Assembly: GCA_009731375.1 (NCBI GenBank)
Contig: BJOX01000355.1
Location: 229,967 to 293,966 of the forward strand
Source of the DNA: Paulinella micropora
Lineage: Eukaryota > Cercozoa > Imbricatea > Euglyphida
Direction of reading: 5' to 3'
DNA: 64,000 nt
The notes beneath the pieces are model-generated. The model made no database searches, was not told the origin of the DNA, and was given only the letters and a program-made list of their open reading frames with translations. Positions 11,829 through 22,121 of the stretch are shown piece by piece (the first letter of the stretch is position 1; each line of letters begins with the position of its first letter). Position numbers and translations under genes: made by a program.

Positions 11829-12185
11829 GAGGGCCCGTCTGAAACAATTGGAAATATAACACAAATTTCTTCCAGGGAAATGTTTGTTATGTTTCCAATC
11901 GTTTCGTAAAATCACAAAAAAGCAATATTAATATTGAAATTGATGCAATATTAATATTGCAAAAAAGCAATATTAATATTGAAATGTATGCAATATTAAT
12001 ATTGCAAAAAAGCAATATTAAGCAATATTAACATTGAAATGTATGCAATATTAATATTGCAAAAAAGCAATATTAATATTGCAATAATTATATAACAACT
12101 GATGTGAGGGCCCGTCTGAAACAATTGGAAATATAACAAAAATTTCTTCCCTGGAAATGTTTGATATGTTTCCACTCGTTTCGGA
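11829..12185. repeat. Duplicated 80-bp segment beginning GAGGGCCCGTCTGAAAC
   Basis: The segment at about 11829-11910 (GAGGGCCCGTCTGAAAC, ending near TCGTTTCG) recurs at about 12106-12185 with a few substitutions. The copies are separated by satellite units, which suggests a higher-order repeat containing both sequences. Confidence 0.7.
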
Positions 12186-12375
12186 ATGACATGTAAAATC
12201 ACAAAAAAGCAATATTAATATTAATATCGAAATCGATACAATATTAATATTACAAAAAAGCAATATTAATATTGAAATGTATGCAATATTAATATTGCAA
12301 AAAAGCACTATTAAGCAATATTAATATTGAAATATATGCAATATTAATATTGCAAAAAAGCAATATTAATATTGC
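11930..12375. repeat. 45-bp AT-rich satellite, first array
   Basis: Units alternate the palindrome GCAATATTAATATTGC with AAAAAAGC and GAAATTGAT or GAAATGTAT linkers, giving a period of about 45 bases with two inverted half-units. Because 45 is a multiple of three, several frames stay open by chance and encode repetitive Ile/Asn peptides. These are not genes. Confidence 0.8.
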
Positions 12376-12523
12376 AATAATTATATTGCTTATTTACAAT
12401 ATTTATATTTAAAAACTACAATATTTATATTGTAGAACTGCAATATTTATATTGCATAATTTTAATATTAATATTGTACTTTTTCAATATGTATATTGAT
12501 TTTATTCACGAAGGGATAGGATA

Positions 12524-12644
12524 GGTTCTTCTTCTTCTTCTTCTTGTTCTTCTTCTTGTTCTTCTTCTTGTTCTTCTTCTTGTTCTTCTTCTTGTTCTTC
12601 TTCTTGTTCTTCTTCTTGTTCTTCTTCTTGTTCTTCTTCTTGTT

Positions 12645-12685
<41 letters not shown>

Positions 12686-12693
12686 TCTTCTTC
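12524..12693. repeat. Microsatellite: 15-bp GTTCTTCTTCTTCTT units, then (CTA)n
   Basis: About eight 15-bp pyrimidine units, then about twelve CTA or ACT triplets, then more CTT. Open frames over this stretch are artefacts of triplet periodicity. Confidence 0.9.
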
Positions 12694-13089
12694 TTCTTCA
12701 CCTCGTGCGGGCCCTCCTCTTACTTGTTCTTTTTTTTCCGCCCCCTGCGACAAATCGTACCGCCTCCGCGCTTTGCTTAGGTTTCAGAAATCTTTTCTTG
12801 GACCTGGCCCAAATCATTTCGTATCCAGTCTATGCAAAGTTTACATCTCTCTTTCCATATGATCGAGCGATCTCCATGTTAGCAAAGACTTTCTTTCTTT
12901 GATATCTTTGCTAGCTTCTCGGAGAGGCGAAAAGGACGTTACTGCCTTTTCCTGCCAACGCTTTATGAAAATCTTCTCTGGCTCGTTGGAGGTGTGCACT
13001 TGTTTTTATTTTCTCCTCCTTCACACTCTAAACCAAAAGCAGCCACCTCAGGTTGAAATTGGCGCAATTTATTCTATTCACGAATGAAT

Positions 13090-13830
13090 AGGACAGGTTG
13101 AAATTGATGCAATATTAATGTTGCAAAAAAGCAATATTCATATTGAAATTTATGCAATATTAATATTGCAAAAAAGCAATATTAATATTAAAATTGATGC
13201 AATATTAGTATTGAAAAAAAGCAATATTAATATTGAAATTGATACAATATTTCGCAATATTGATATTGAAATTGATGCAATATTAATATTGCAAGAAAGC
13301 GATATTAATATTGAAATTTATGAAATATTAATATTGCAAGAAAGCAATATGAATATTGAAATTGATACAATATTAATATTGAAAAGAAAACAATATAAAT
13401 ATTGAAATTATGCAATATTAATGATGCAAAAAAGCACTGTAAATGTTGAAATTGATGTAATATTAATATTGCAGAAAATATAAATAATAATATTGAAAAA
13501 TGGATGAAATATTAATATTGCAAAAAAGCAATGTTAATATTGAAATTGATGCAATATTAATATTGCAAAAAAGCAATATTAATATTGAAATTGATGCAAC
13601 ATTAATGTTGCAAAAAAGCAATATTAACACCGAAATTGATGCAATATTAATGTTGCAAAAAAGCAATATTAATATTGACATTGATGCAATATTAATGTTG
13701 CAAAAAAGAAATATTAATGTTGAAATTCATGCAATATTAATATTGCAAAAAAGCAATATAAATATTGAAATTGATGCAATATTTATATTGAAACACATTA
13801 ATTTAAATATTGACAAATACTAATATTAAT
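13090..13830. repeat. 45-bp AT-rich satellite, second array
   Basis: Same unit as the array at 11930-12375, with linkers AAATTGATG. About 16 units with scattered substitutions. Plus-strand frames read ILILQKSNINIEID repeatedly, a by-product of the period. Confidence 0.8.
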
Positions 13831-13861
13831 ATTGACAATATCAATATTAATATTACACAAA

Positions 13862-13960
13862 ATCAATATTTAACATTGTGCACAATGTTAATTAACATTG
13901 TGTACAATGTTAATTAACATCGTGCGATTAACATTGTGCACAATTATAAATATTGATTTT
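13862..13960. repeat. ATTAACATTGTGCACAATGT palindromic repeats
   Basis: Three to four near-perfect palindromes centred on TGTGCACA or TGTGTACA, separated by TTAATTAA. A short inverted-repeat cluster of unknown origin. Confidence 0.6.
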
Positions 13961-14239
13961 GTGCACGTGGTGTCCTGATAAATTGCGTTTCCAATTAATT
14001 TGATTGGCACTGATGGCAGGCACCAATTTCTGAAAAACTTTGTCAACCGCAGGAATCGTAATTTTCTTTTTATTGATATAGGCTTGTATCTTTTGCTGGC
14101 ACATAATCTAAGCATCACGGTTTTTTTTCACAACCAAAGGCTTGGTTGTTTAGTGATCCTTGGTATACGTAGAGTATGCGTTTGTTCTCTTCACCACTTA
14201 TGTTATGTGTTTTGAAGAACTTCCTCTGCATACATATAT

Positions 14240-14690
14240 AAGTACGTCGACGACCCAACAACAAGCACTCAACAGGTCTTCTTGACTTTTAATTTCTTTG
14301 TTTCATGGTTTGTTTGTTTGATTGTTTGTTTTTATTTGTTTGTTTGTTTGTTTTTGGCTTTCCTAGGCCTGGTCGATCGCGAGCCGCCAATAGGTCTCTT
14401 GATTTTTCTTTGTTGCAACCTTTTTTATTTTTGAAGTGAGGACCTAGGATTGCTTTCCAGTTGTCCGAGCTGATAACAGGTACGTCGATGACCCAACAAC
14501 AGGCCTAGGTCTTCTTTACTTTTCCTTGTTTCTTTTGTGTGTGTGTGTGTGTGTGCACGTGATGAGCTTGGATGCTTTTCCTGGTCGAGCCGACATCAGG
14601 TCTTCTTTACTTTTTTTTGTTGCAACGTGAGGACCTAGGATTGCTTTCTTGTTGTCCAAGCTGACAACAGCTAGAACAGGTCTTGGTTCT
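14240..14690. repeat. Degenerate tandem repeats with GAGGACCTAGGATTGC
   Basis: GTGAGGACCTAGGATTGC with a GTTGTCC...AGCTGA...AACAG tail occurs near 14436 and again near 14629. GACCCAACAACA with a GGTCTTCTT...CTTTT tail occurs near 14250 and 14490. Together they suggest a diverged repeat of roughly 190-240 bp. No coding potential. Confidence 0.5.
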
Positions 14691-14692
14691 TT

Positions 14693-14695
14693 TCA

Positions 14696-14733
<38 letters not shown>

Positions 14734-14760
14734 TCTCTCTCTTTCTCTTTCGAATTCTCT

Positions 14761-14816
<56 letters not shown>
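14693..14816. repeat. (CT)n microsatellite
   Basis: A long CT/TTTC tract that ends directly at the ACTACCCGGAGTGC repeat terminus near 14816. Confidence 0.9.
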
Positions 14817-14818
<2 letters not shown>

Positions 14819-15045
14819 ACCCGGAGTGCGAATATTGATTTTCATCAGTATTTCGAAAAAAAATATATTGATTTTTCAATCACAGCGAGACACGATCTGA
14901 CGACTAGGACGATCACACGATATCGTGTTTGAACACGATATCGCGAGCAAAATTCAACGGGTTTTGCGCGTCTCAAACACATCCAAACATGATATCGTGT
15001 GATCATGTCTCGCTGTGAATAGTAATATTGATTAAAAATCAATAT
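14817..15045. repeat. Second copy of the ACTACCCGG repeat terminus
   Basis: ACTACCCGGAGTGCGAATAT is followed by TTGATTTTCATCAGTATTTC, closely matching 11408 onward. The copy is interrupted by a 139-bp inverted-repeat insert at 14880-15018, after which AATATTGATTAAAAATCAAT resumes. Confidence 0.55.
14880..15018. repeat. 139-bp inverted-repeat element with nested palindrome (MITE-like)
   Basis: The ends pair over about 35 bases: TCACAGCGAGACA with TGTCTCGCTGTGA, and GATCACACGATATC with GATATCGTGTGATC. The left arm carries an extra 17 bases. Within the left arm CGATATCGTGTT and AACACGATATCG form a perfect hairpin with a 2-base loop. The insert sits in AT-rich repeat DNA and has no coding capacity, which fits a small non-autonomous inverted-repeat transposon. 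Confidence 0.6.
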
Positions 15046-15052
15046 CTTTTTC

Positions 15053-15098
<46 letters not shown>

Positions 15099-15353
15099 TT
15101 TTCTCTCTCTATCTCTCTCTGATTTAATTTAATAAGAAGCAAATTGTACAGAATATAAAGAATCTAGTCAAACCGAGAAACTGAAAGACAACAATGAATC
15201 TCTCTCTCTATCTCTCTCTCTCTCTCTATCTCTCTCTCTCCTACAACACCTCTCTTTCTCATTCTCTCGACATCTCTCTTATTTATTCTCTTCGTTCTTT
15301 TCATCTCTGTCTCTCTCTTTCTTTCTCTCTCTCTCTCTCATTCTTTCTTTCTT

Positions 15354-15389
<36 letters not shown>

Positions 15390-15528
15390 TCTCTCATTCT
15401 TTTCATCTCTCTTTTCTCTCATCCTTTTCGTCTCTTTTCTCATTATTCTTTTCATCTCTCTCTCTCCTCTCATTCTTAGTCTCTTCTCTCATTATTTTCA
15501 TCTCTCATCTTTCATTCCTTTGATCTCT

Positions 15529-15560
<32 letters not shown>

Positions 15561-15667
15561 CTCTCTCTGATAGTTATATTGCTAATGAGCAATTTAGGTA
15601 TTGACTACATTTCAGAGAGAATTCTTTTTCATTCTTTTCGTTCTTTTCATCTCTCTCTCTCTCGCTC

Positions 15668-15717
<50 letters not shown>

Positions 15718-15718
15718 C
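15046..15718. repeat. (CT)n and (TCTA)n microsatellites
   Basis: Two long CT-rich tracts separated by a short unique piece (about 15120-15195), ending in about 14 TCTA or ATCT units. Frames here encode Ser/Leu or Arg/Glu repeats and are not genes. Confidence 0.85.
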
Positions 15719-16170
15719 TGGAGACGGTCTCTGCCACTGGCAACTCAGCCTGGGGTTCAGATCTAACTATCTCCTACAATGACGATTTTGTGTCCGCCGT
15801 TAATCGCGCGCAGCGCAAGTGCTAAACAAGCAACCAACTCCTGACCATGGCTGATGAAGTCGGGGCGTGATGCAAAGGGTCGATGAAGTCGGGGTTGTAG
15901 AAAGTAACTCACAACGAGCGTGAACTCCTGAAACCTAGACTTGCTCATGGCATCATCTCCTTAGGGCACACGCTCCTGGGGAGTGTTCTAGTGTTGTCCC
16001 GTATAGTTCAAAAGGGCTCGGCTACCTTTCGGCTTGAACTGGGCACAGACACCAACCACAGCGAGACAGTGGTTGGTGTGCAGCTTGGCCGGTGCTGAAA
16101 GTTCTTGTCCGGGGGTAGTATAGGAGGCCATGGCTTTTCAAGCTAAGCCACGCCCATAGATTAAACATTA
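15719..16170 (+). mobile_element. Probable LINE-like 3' end with ATCT tail
   Basis: A 450-bp segment clearly richer in GC than its surroundings, bounded on both sides by (ATCT)n. A frame open from the left ends at a TAA near 15825 after NDDFVSAVNRAQRKC; a structured, non-coding stretch follows, then ATTAAACATTAAACAT and the ATCT tail. A short C-terminal frame, 3' untranslated region and simple-repeat tail is the layout of a 5'-truncated non-LTR retrotransposon. No RT motif is present, so the family cannot be assigned. Confidence 0.4.
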
Positions 16171-16174
16171 AACA

Positions 16175-16210
<36 letters not shown>
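16171..16210. repeat. (TCTA)n tract, target of copia 2
   Basis: Ten tetranucleotide units end directly at the left LTR of copia 2. The right LTR at 44753 is followed by CTATCTATC, so the copia element appears to have inserted into this microsatellite. The 5-bp duplication CTATC fits but is uninformative in a repeat. Confidence 0.8.
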
Positions 16211-16650
16211 CAAGGGACCAGAGTAATCCATCCTTATTAATCTATATAAAAACAGCTATAACTCAGTTAACTTTGTAGTTCCAATAAACATACTTTAATG
16301 ATAATAATAACTAATGGTAAATATTAAATGTCGTGACGTACACGTGATTTCGTGTTCTAGAATTTATAGAATCTCAATAAATGACTGATAAAGTGACCAT
16401 GGTATGACTGTAATAGAGTGAATCATGGTCACTGTTCTAGATAAAAGATAGATCGGTGCGGTTGTATGTGTTTATGTGCAAATTGGCAATATTACTGTGG
16501 TTAAAGGAAATAATTACGATTATATTCGGCATTAATCTGGATTATTAAAATTGGTAATGAACCGGCAAAAATGGTAATAATGCGGCATTTCTGAGTTCTA
16601 TTGTTACCGAAAAATTAGGAACGGAATATTACGGGAATTACGGTCCTACA
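16211..16650 (-). repeat. Copia 2 3' LTR
   Basis: On the minus strand it begins TGTAGGACC directly after the purine tract GGGGGGAG. It matches the right LTR over about 425 bases. The far end (16211-16226, CAAGGGACCAGAG) has no counterpart in the other LTR, so this boundary is uncertain. Confidence 0.8.
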
Positions 16651-17011
16651 CTCCCCCCGAACTCAGTAAGTCAACTCCGTCAGGGCGGAATCGATCACGT
16701 CTCACGTAGAGCACTCGCAGAATAAGCAATACGCCTCCTAACACCATCACTAGAAAGAATTCCATAGCTTTCATCATATCGCCGCCTCATCTCAATTAAT
16801 GGTGTGACTCCATCCAGTAATTGCTGGGAAGTTAAAATCCACTGATCAAATCGTTCAAAATATAAAATTGTAACTTTAACCGCTCACAACAAACTTCGTA
16901 CTTATAATCGAAACAAGTTATGTGACTTTAATAAAGTCATCAAATGAAGTTCACTTACTAGTTGAATCGTCGTCCTTGTGCAAATAATCAGATAGTCTGA
17001 CTGTAAATTGG
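16651..17011 (-). other. Copia 2 3' untranslated region with polypurine tract
   Basis: The complement of 16651-16658 is GGGGGGAG, the plus-strand primer site for LTR reverse transcription. The remaining 350 bases to the RNase H stop carry no frame. Confidence 0.6.
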
Positions 17012-17569
17012 TCAACTAGTTTCAAATATTGTGGAGCCGGGAGCCTTCGTGAAAACATCAGCAAGGTTTTCCGTAGTTCCGATGTTCCTACTCGTAATCC
17101 TCCCCTTACGCTCAAGCTCGACAATATAGTGATGTTTCAATGACAAATGCCTCGACCTGTGACTACCAAATCCATTGGCTGTAGTCAATATCGAGCCCTG
17201 ATTATCGCCGTATACCGTCGAGGGTTGTGGGATAGCGATCCCCAACTCATTGCAAAAATTCTGGATCGCCACTGTATTTCTAGCCGCCGCCGACATCGCG
17301 ATGGCTTCGGACTCCTGAGTCGATAACGCAACCGTAGACTGCCTCCTCTATGACCACAACACCGGACCGGTAATGTACTGTAGCTCTCCAGAACGAGAAC
17401 GTCTCGTGAATTTACATTTACCCAAATCCGCGTCCGCGTACGTTTGCAAGTCAATTGTCCTCCAATCGACGTTCGACGGAAAAAATATCCCACGCTGGTC
17501 CCTCAACGACCTGTAAATTCTACTAACCATACCATATGTGACATCCGGCTCACGATGCATATAAAACAC
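17012..17569 (-). pseudogene. Copia 2 RNase H (frameshifted)
   Basis: Three overlapping minus-strand frames together give the RNase H domain: YADADLGKCKFTRRSRSG (usual YADADWAG...RRSTSG), YGDNQGSIL (usual CDNQSAI), RHLSLKHHYI and ENLADVFTKA near the C-terminus. At least two frameshifts separate the parts. The domain would remove the RNA strand during cDNA synthesis. Confidence 0.75.
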
Positions 17570-19135
17570 GCAATCTGTTCACAACATAAGCAAGTTGAGA
17601 CTGTGTTTGGGACATAGGCCATATAAGCTCACCTGCAAGCTTTCTTAGTGGCCACTGCCTCAAGGTAAATGCAGCGTCAGCTGGCTGAGGGTCTTGATCT
17701 GTGCAAGGCGTCGTCGCGGGCTTAGCGTTGGTGAACCCACGATCCTGCAGCAACCATCTATATATGCCTTTTGATTTATTAACAAACCATAATTTCTCGT
17801 ACCTCTCAAACTGCATCCCACAAAACACCTCTACGTCGCCCTTATCCGTCAGTCTAAACCTTGCTTCCTGTAATCGACGTACCAAATGTTGCTCTTCCCT
17901 GAGGCAAAAAACAAGCATGTCGTCAGTTCTCAATAGAACGATCCACGGCATCGACCTTACATCGTTGACGAATGGTGGTGGAAACTGTGTGTCGAGTTCC
18001 TGATGAAAAACACACAAGCATCCACCGTGGATTGACAATACCCAACCTTGCGTAGAAAACGTGAGATATGATTTTACCACCTTCGTCCGGCCTGTGGTGA
18101 CCCATATAGAGCCTTCCTAACCTTCCATATCCCATTCGGTCTCTCTACACTTTTGAAATCATCTGGTGGGATAGCATAACAAATTTCACCCATGTCTGCA
18201 TGGGAGTATGCCTGACTGAAATCAATGTGTTTGATGTACGCATTCATGGCAACTAGCAACGAGCATAGAGTCAAAAGAAAAATATGCTGTGCGACAGGTG
18301 ACGATGTTTCATGTGGGTTGAAATGTTGAAATGGTACCATCTGATTGCCATATATCACCAACCGTGATTTGTATTTTGAAACACCGGAAGCCTCATCAAC
18401 CTTGATTGCATCTACAAAACCTGTCCTTATGGGCTTTATCTTCTCCCTATTTGCCTCAGCCCACGTCGACCATTCCAGACACCCTGCATCGTACAATCCC
18501 TGTATCTCTGTCTGTCTCGCCTTAGCCACCTCTGGCATCTGCCTCAGAACCTTTTCCGGTTTTCGCAATACACGAGTAAATAGACAAACATCAGTATATC
18601 TTATGCCATCGTCCATTTCTACGACTGACATGGGTTCGTGTGTGTCTGTTTCATCTGTTGTTGCCATGTGATAAGTGTGAGTGGGAGTGCCAGCTGGGGT
18701 TTGTTTCCTAAACCTACGACCACCCACTATGTTCGACGCCGAACTGTTCCCCTCAATATCCTTAGGTGCTTTGCCCTTGTTTTCGTGAATAACCGGCAAA
18801 CCTGTTCTCGGGAATCTGATAGCTCTGCCCTGTCTTCTAACAGGTATCCTGCTTGTGAGTTGTGGTTTTGGACGAATCGGTGTCCGTTCAACCTCTTGTG
18901 CTACCTCGAGACCTGGCATAGGTGCAGGTCGTCGCACGTCGTCATAGTCGCCTGATGAATTATGCTCAACTATTACAATGGATGAATCCTCACTGTTTTC
19001 GTTTTTCATCGCCTCTGTCGAACTGTCTTCATTAGGCAAATTTTCCGTCTCACCCGGTAAATTTGTTGCGTTTTCCCAATCAAGGGTTCCAACATCATCA
19101 CGGACAGCTGTCTGTCGTTCTTCGTCTCCCCCCAT
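17550..19135 (-). pseudogene. Copia 2 reverse transcriptase (frameshifted)
   Basis: The upstream part (19135-18074) holds the linker and first RT half: KYKSRLVIYGNQ, then KHIDFSQAYSHA with the first catalytic Asp, and KALYGSPQAGRRW. The second frame (18080-17550) carries LLRTDDMLVF, where the family usually has YVDD. Thus the first two residues of the catalytic box are Arg-Thr, but both Asp are kept. A frameshift lies near 18075. The linker is rich in Ser, Glu and Pro, as is usual for copia. Confidence 0.75.
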
Positions 19136-19467
19136 GGGTACTCATCCACACTTGCTGTATATCCCCTGACCATTGCATTGAATCTTACATTACGTTGCTC
19201 TACAACCTTCCCCTCTCTCTTCAAATAAACTCTGTACAACCGTCTAAATAGATTGTATCCTACCAACACTCCAGGTGTTGCTATCGATAGTCTTTCCTGG
19301 GGTTCCATGCCCTTACCCATGCTAGGCAACCTATGGGCTGTAGAAAGCCAGTGGGTGGCCTTCTATTTAAGGTAACTTCATAAGGGGATCTTCCTTTATA
19401 TTTGCCCTTCGTCATAGGTGTTATCATTCTGATTGCTCATTCTGCCTGTTCCATTTCTTGCTAGAAA
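19006..19467 (-). pseudogene. Copia 2 integrase, C-terminal part downstream of Polinton A
   Basis: The minus strand from 19467 continues the integrase that is cut at 39927: a short piece with two in-frame stops, then GRSPYEVTLNRRPPTGFLQP (usual SPYE..F...P) and the strand GYNLFRRLYRVY. This is the post-catalytic part of the integrase. The interruption by Polinton A falls in the codons for an LPPS motif. Confidence 0.7.
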
Positions 19468-19473
19468 GAAGGA
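19468..19473. other. Left target-site duplication GAAGGA of Polinton A
   Basis: GAAGGA directly precedes the left terminus AGTAGTATAGGG and is repeated exactly at 39921-39926 after the right terminus. A 6-bp duplication is characteristic of Polinton/Maverick integration. Confidence 0.92.
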
Positions 19474-19853
19474 AGTAGTATAGGGTCGCACTTGGGCACA
19501 GGGTTTCAGTGCAGTTTCATCACAGAAACCACACTAAGAGCCGTTATTGTGTTTTGAGGCTACCTATTCTCTCTAAGTTCAAAACAACAATTTCATTAAA
19601 ATCTCTCTTATTATGAATTTCGTTCTATTTTTCTTCGTGGATTAGACTTTCAGTCATTATCAAATTCTGCGCCACTGCACCGACGCACTAGCGCGCTGGA
19701 GTCGTGGCGACGAGGTCTGGATTTTTTTACCAGAAATTCTCAGTCAAAAAATATAACATTGTGAGAAGTGTTTTTCCACTAAGAGCCGTTATTCATTATT
19801 TCGTCTTCCTATTTATAACAAATACAGACAGACAAAAGAAAGAAAAACGGCTA
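19474..19853 (+). repeat. Polinton A left terminal inverted repeat, 380 bp
   Basis: Matches the complement of 39541-39920 base for base by eye apart from position 8 (T here, G in the other). It contains an internal direct repeat, CACTAAGAGCCGTTATT, at about 19552 and about 19777. Near-identity of the repeats implies recent replication or gene conversion. Confidence 0.95.
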
Positions 19854-19940
19854 CCTGTAAATAATTATTATTTAAATAAATAAAATAAAGACACATATAT
19901 ATTCATATTAAAGACATAATATAATATCCTATATATAAAA

Positions 19941-20476
19941 ATGAGAGACACAAAAGAGCAACCTATCAACATTTCAAAGGGAGGAGTATATATAATAAAA
20001 GAAACAAGACCAAAATTAATTACAGGTTCATGTGAATTCGTTGTAGTTCAATGGTGTGAAGAAGGTAAAGTAAAAAAGAAGAGGTTTAATTTTTCATAAT
20101 ATGGAAAAAGAAATAAAGAACAAGCACTAGAGGAAGCAAACAAGTTTTATGAAGAAAACATAAAACCTAAATATGAAGTTTGGAAAAAATACAATGATGA
20201 ACGAGTTAAGCAAAATAAACAACAATACAAAAGTAAATGGAATAAGGAATGGATGAAGAAAAATTTATATGTGAATGTGGTGAAGAGACAACAAATGCTT
20301 ACAAAGCACGACATCTTTTATCAAGCAATCACGAATTAAGAATGAAAGGAATTAATCTTTCAAATAATGATTTAAGTATAGAAAAAATAAAATGTGAATG
20401 TGGTTCAACTATAAGGATAAACGGGAAAGAAATTCATGAGACAACCACAAAACATAAGAAATACATTAAAACATAA
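19941..20476 (+). pseudogene. AP2-like plus zinc-finger DNA-binding protein (broken)
   Basis: An ATG at 19941, after CCTATATATAAAA, opens a frame whose first 50 residues end VVQWCEEGKVKKKRFNFS. A TAA at about 20096 is followed in the same frame by YGKRNKEQALEEANKF. The pattern of W, basic RF, YG and a helix with ANKF resembles AP2/integrase-type DNA-binding domains. The frame then shifts near 20249 into two C-x-C...H...H segments (FICECGEETT, KCECGSTI) that look like small zinc fingers. One nonsense codon and one frameshift break it. Copy B has different genes here. The AP2 call is inferred from pattern only. Confidence 0.5.
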
Positions 20477-20491
20477 AAATAATTAAAAATA

Positions 20492-21488
20492 TTATAAATC
20501 CATAATCTCTTTTTTCTTTTTGATTCTAGCGCTGCTCCGTATGTTTTCTGGTTTTACATCCAATGATTTTAATAAATTAATATTTTTTTTCTCTTTAGTA
20601 ATTTGTTTTACTTTTTCCGATAACTGCTCCTTCGGTTCTTCTTCTTCATAGTGCTCTTCAACATGAGTCTTTAATAGTTCTGACGGTCGGACTAAGTCTT
20701 CTTCTGATAGTATAACTTTGAAGCCTTTGCGGCCCTTAACCTTGAATATAGTTTTACTGAATTGTTTATCACCTTTAGAAAAAATAGTTCTTTCTAATTC
20801 CTTTCTTACTCTTGTACCCTTAGGGAATTCATTAATTAAAGGATTTCTGTATATTTCTTGAGTGTTTTTTTCAGTCCCTTCAAAAACATTAATCGGCACT
20901 GCTTTTATTGTTGTATGATATGTTTTATTATAAGCATCAACAACCTCATGAATAATAGGAACATTGAAAATTTTCATTAAATTCCCATATTAAGTTTAAT
21001 TCATTTCGTATTGTTCTAATAAACCTATCAATTATACCCATTGTTCTGTGATCGCCTACTTGGACAGTCCTATGTTCAATATTATTTTGTCTGAAATATT
21101 CAGCCACTTGTCCTTTGAATTCGCCACCATTATCTGAAGTAATTCTTTCAGGAACTTTTTTAGTAAATATTTTTTTTAACCCTTCTAAGACATAACCAGT
21201 TGTTTTATTTTTGACTGGCTCAATCCACCCACGACGGCTATATACATCAATAGCAACTAATCCAAAATTATAGTTAGCATTACCTTTCTTTGTTGCAACC
21301 TTTGACATATCCATTAAATCGATAAATACTTGACTTAGTGGTTTTGCTTCTGGTGATGGTATCGTGCTCCATATCTTAGCGGGCTTTGATTGAAAAAGTA
21401 TTTCGGCCACTTCTTCAAGTTTTTCTTTCCGCTCTGTCTGCTCAGGAGTTTCTTGTTGTTGTTGCTGATTTGTGTGCTTATTATCCAT
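20492..21488 (-). pseudogene. Polinton A integrase, frameshifted
   Basis: Retroviral-like rve integrase that would insert the element. The ATG at 21488 opens a frame holding FIDLMDM (first Asp), AIDVYSRRGW, and SDNGGEF (second Asp); 35 residues later comes GIIDRF, with Asp at the place normally filled by Glu. The frame is lost near 20960, where two bases are missing relative to copy B, and continues in the next frame (20492-20977) with a basic C-terminal domain (KVKGRKGF) and a RSSARIKKKKE tail. Copy B keeps one open frame of 330 residues. Confidence 0.9.
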
Positions 21489-21610
21489 GATATTTTAGAA
21501 TTGCGTTTCGTGCTCCGCACTCTCTCTTATTCTAAAACATCGTTTTTTCTTTTTCTTTTTTGTTTAATCGCAGACGATGTTTGTTGAAGACGAAGTCTGA
21601 AACAAATATC
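21489..21610. repeat. Twin-hairpin element, copy A, integrase/acidic gene spacer
   Basis: First hairpin 21489-21542 runs from GATATTTTAGAATTGCG to ATTCTAAAACATCG; second 21575-21610 runs from CGATGTTTGTT to AAACAAATATC, with a T-rich linker between. It starts next to the integrase start codon, and its end supplies the TGA stop of the acidic gene (21609-21611). Copy B lacks it at the same place (54192-54208). Confidence 0.8.
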
Positions 21611-22121
21611 AAAATTTTAAGAAACATTTTTCAATATCATTATTTTTTTCTTTCTTGCTTGGTTTTTCTGCTTGATTATAAACATTAACAGATATGTTTG
21701 ACTTTTTACCTTTACCTTTCTTTACTGGTATTTCCTCTTCGCTTTCTTCACTTTCACTTTCGCTCTCATCAGGTTCAGGCACAGGCTTTTTATTTACTTT
21801 CTTCTTTGCTTCCGCTTTCTTTCTTCTTATTTTCATCTTAGCCATCTTTTCAGCAATGATATCAGTAAAATCACATTCTTCATCGCTATCACTGCTTTCT
21901 TCTGGTGTATCATCTTGGTCTTTTCCATTAATGATATCATTTGCAACACCCATTTCGGCCATGCGGTTTATCTTTTCCTCCATCTCTTCATCATCGCCTA
22001 CATAAGCCTTTCTACACTTTGCTAATTTCTCTTTTGCTATTTCAACCTTATGTTGCTTTTTGCTCTTAATACTTTCCACAGCCTTACCCCAATTCTTGCG
22101 ACTTGCTTCGGGAGACGGCAT
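21609..22121 (-). CDS. Acidic/basic low-complexity Polinton protein
   Basis: 170 residues from an ATG at 22121. The N-terminus is basic and helical (SRKNWGKAVESIKSKKQ); residues about 60-90 are acidic (DQDDTPEESSDSDEECDF), followed by a Lys-rich stretch, an acidic ESESEESEEE stretch and a Lys-rich C-terminus. No known fold recognised. The alternating charge suggests nucleic-acid or histone-like interaction, but that is a guess. The last codons differ from copy B because one extra base shifts the frame into the adjoining hairpin element. It is divergent from the fibre gene across a shared promoter region. Confidence 0.75.
   Translation of the reverse strand: MPSPEASRKNWGKAVESIKSKKQHKVEIAKEKLAKCRKAYVGDDEEMEEKINRMAEMGVANDIINGKDQDDTPEESSDSDEECDFTDIIAEKMAKMKIRRKKAEAKKKVNKKPVPEPDESESESEESEEEIPVKKGKGKKSNISVNVYNQAEKPSKKEKNNDIEKCFLKF

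Noticed and set aside
12502-12780. Open frames over the CTT/GTT and CTA repeats
   Set aside because: They follow from triplet microsatellites and encode homopolymeric peptides on both strands.
13118-13823. Repetitive Ile/Asn/Lys-rich protein and a CRISPR-like array
   Set aside because: The 45-bp satellite is open by period alone. Units are continuous without unique spacers, so it is neither a gene nor a CRISPR array.
14649-15825. Ser/Leu-rich frames around 14.6-15.8 kb
   Set aside because: They translate CT and TCTA microsatellites.
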